Source of the DNA: Candidatus Methanophaga sp. GoMg3.2
GTDB taxonomy: Archaea; Halobacteriota; Syntropharchaeia; Alkanophagales; Methanospirareceae
Assembly: GCA_013180565.1 (NCBI GenBank)
Contig: QBUN01000275.1
Coordinates: forward strand, 1-6,078
DNA length: 6,078 bases
Direction of reading: 5' to 3'
Below are positions 5,364-6,078 of the stretch, in pieces. The position numbers and the translations under genes are program-made. The notes beneath the pieces were generated by a model. That model was given only the letters and a program-made list of their open reading frames with translations. It did no database searches and was not told where the DNA came from. The first letter of the stretch is position 1. Each line of letters starts with the position of its first letter.

Positions 5364-5555
5364 TCAAAAAAGAAAAGACAAAGAACAGATGCCCATCTTT
5401 GGCAGTTGCTCGCGCAGCCCAAGCACATACTCGATCTCGCCAATGTGCCCGCTGTGTGATGATATGAACAGAGGCACTGCGATTGTCTTTGTAACGCCCG
5501 CTTCATCGAGCTTGTCCACTGCAATGTTTATCGTCTCGTTCGGCACGAACTCCAT
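5364..5555 (-). pseudogene. Truncated CbiX-like chelatase fragment
   Basis: A 63-residue frame whose first 50 residues look like the middle of a CbiX-type chelatase, the family that inserts cobalt or nickel into sirohydrochlorin. The run KLDEAGVTKTIAVPLFISS followed by GHIGEIEYVLGLRE matches the strand and metal-binding His region (VPLFxS..H...E/D) before the following helix. The N-terminal half with its GHG metal-binding histidine is missing, and after REQLPK the sequence turns into a short unrelated tail (MGICSLSFLF) running into a T-rich stretch, so the C-terminal part is lost as well. CbiXS proteins are about 120-140 residues. The frame is open upstream for several codons (ELNRTR) across the 18-bp inverted repeat. 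I read it as a broken gene, possibly cut by whatever created that repeat. It may still be transcribed from TATATATAA at 5582-5590. Confidence 0.55.
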
Positions 5556-5570
5556 GCGTGTTCGGTTAAG
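5553..5570 (+). repeat. Left copy of a perfect 18-bp inverted repeat
   Basis: CATGCGTGTTCGGTTAAG here is the exact reverse complement of the last 18 bases of the window (6061-6078). Identity stops at the inner edge (5571 against 6060); the outer edge is unknown because the right copy is cut by the window end. The copy overlaps the start of the CbiX-like fragment. Confidence 0.9.
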
Positions 5571-5581
5571 CTCACTTTGAC

Positions 5582-5590
5582 TTATATATA
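5582..5590 (-). promoter_or_regulatory. TATA-like box upstream of the CbiX-like fragment
   Basis: TATATATAA on the minus strand, centred about 31 bases before the ATG at 5555, so initiation would fall inside the left inverted repeat copy with a short leader. It lies within the segment bounded by the inverted repeats, so its direction relative to the flanks would change if that segment inverts. Confidence 0.35.
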
Positions 5591-5714
5591 TAATTCTGAA
5601 ATCCCGGGTAGTTTCATATATCTTTTAGACCCATTATCCACCCCACCATTTCCAATTTGATCCAGTATTACGGTGTAACACGTTAAGCATTCCTTGCATT
5701 TGGCCGGGAAACAT

Positions 5715-5921
5715 TTACAATCGGCCTTTTCTCATTTTAATAGCTAATTCGCGCACTTTCTCAAAGTCCTTATCCTTCTGCGATTTGAAAAATGCGTGCA
5801 GTATTATTCGCACCACCTCCGATTTTGTCAGTTCAATGTCTCTCGAGTTACTCGCAATGTATTCCACGCGCTCTGCGATAAATTCATCTACCCTTGTTAG
5901 TATCACTTTATCCTTTTTCAT
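5715..5921 (-). CDS. Small ribbon-helix-helix (CopG/Arc-like) transcriptional regulator
   Basis: A 68-residue protein with a lysine-rich start, the strand KVILTRV, helix EFIAERVEYIASN, and helix LTKSEVVRIILHAFFKS, followed by a basic helical tail ending MRKGRL. This is the strand-helix-turn-helix arrangement of ribbon-helix-helix DNA-binding proteins, which bind operators as dimers and include many antitoxins and autorepressors. I chose ATG 5921 over the TTG at 5942 because the extra residues would be encoded by a perfect palindrome that is better explained as the operator, and because the box at 5946-5953 puts initiation near 5924. No Shine-Dalgarno is present, so the mRNA is probably almost leaderless. 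No toxin gene is adjacent on the same strand within the window. It sits inside the segment bounded by the 18-bp inverted repeats. Confidence 0.75.
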   Translation of the reverse strand: MKKDKVILTRVDEFIAERVEYIASNSRDIELTKSEVVRIILHAFFKSQKDKDFEKVRELAIKMRKGRL

Positions 5922-5925
5922 TTGA

Positions 5926-5942
5926 TTGTTACATTGTAACAA
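5926..5942 (-). promoter_or_regulatory. Perfect palindromic operator before the ribbon-helix-helix gene
   Basis: TTGTTACATTGTAACAA is a perfect palindrome of two 8-base arms around one central base. It lies between the TATA-like box (5946-5953) and the ATG (5921), where a bound dimer would block initiation. The neighbouring gene encodes a dimeric DNA-binding protein, so negative autoregulation is the natural reading. A related TGTAACA occurs at 5674-5680. Confidence 0.65.
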
Positions 5943-5945
5943 ATG

Positions 5946-5953
5946 ATATATAA
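5946..5953 (-). promoter_or_regulatory. TATA box for the ribbon-helix-helix gene
   Basis: TTATATAT on the minus strand, centred about 25 bases before position 5924, predicting initiation 2-4 bases before the ATG at 5921. It directly abuts the palindromic operator. Confidence 0.5.
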
Positions 5954-6060
5954 GTTTTTAAACGTTCAAATCTAACAAATTAACCCTAAAGAAACAACAT
6001 CTGTTTTTGCAAATATACAGTTATCTTGGTATGTTTAAATAGAATAGACTTACAAATCCC

Positions 6061-6078
6061 CTTAACCGAACACGCATG
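6061..6078 (-). repeat. Right copy of the 18-bp inverted repeat, cut by the window end
   Basis: CTTAACCGAACACGCATG is the exact reverse complement of 5553-5570 and runs into the window end, so the repeat may be longer. The two copies bound 490 bases (5571-6060) containing the ribbon-helix-helix gene and its operator. Confidence 0.9.

Noticed and set aside
5702..5730. Terminator hairpin GGCCG/CGGCC followed by TTTT
   Set aside because: The stem is only 5 bp, it overlaps the 3' end of a minus-strand gene, and there is no plus-strand gene for it to terminate.

Overview
The window looks archaeal, most likely euryarchaeal. A tungstate/molybdate-binding protein of WtpA type ends in a PGF-CTERM sorting tail, which is an archaeosortase substrate signal. 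Several genes have TATA-like boxes close to their starts with little or no leader. The one clear Shine-Dalgarno site that decides a start is AGGTGAT. The PGF-CTERM tail would fit Methanosarcinales/Methanomicrobia or related methane- and alkane-metabolising lineages, but the genus cannot be fixed from this sequence. The left edge cuts a gene and the right edge cuts a repeat, so this may be a whole short contig.

Layout. (1) 3-764, plus strand: 3' part of the wtpA-type oxyanion-binding gene. (2) 765-1183: a gene-poor stretch with a strong ribosome-binding site lacking a convincing gene, a compact GC-rich hairpin block, and a TATA box for the next gene. (3) 1184-3062, plus strand: two genes I cannot assign to a family. 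One is a Trp-rich protein of 346 residues. The other is a PD-(D/E)XK-like putative nuclease with a winged-helix-like C-terminus, whose reading frame continues upstream through an in-frame TAG to a start overlapping the end of the first gene. This is the best candidate for an undescribed two-gene system, possibly defence. (4) 3175-5283, minus strand: a solo Mop-domain molbindin, a PaaI-like hotdog thioesterase, and a PfkA-family phosphofructokinase with pyrophosphate-type signature residues. A palindromic intergenic repeat lies between the last two. (5) 5364-6078: a truncated CbiX-like chelatase fragment, then a small ribbon-helix-helix regulator gene with a perfect palindromic operator. This 0.5 kb piece is bounded by a perfect 18-bp inverted repeat whose right copy is cut by the window end.

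How it fits together. wtpA and the molbindin both belong to molybdenum/tungsten uptake and storage, yet the two-gene cassette lies between them and no permease or ATPase gene (wtpB, wtpC) follows wtpA. A plausible reading is that the cassette was inserted into a Mo/W locus, removing or displacing the rest of the transporter. The ribbon-helix-helix gene is probably autorepressed, because its palindrome lies between its TATA box and its start. The right end may be a small mobile element, an invertible segment, an inverted duplication or an assembly artefact, and the window alone cannot decide.
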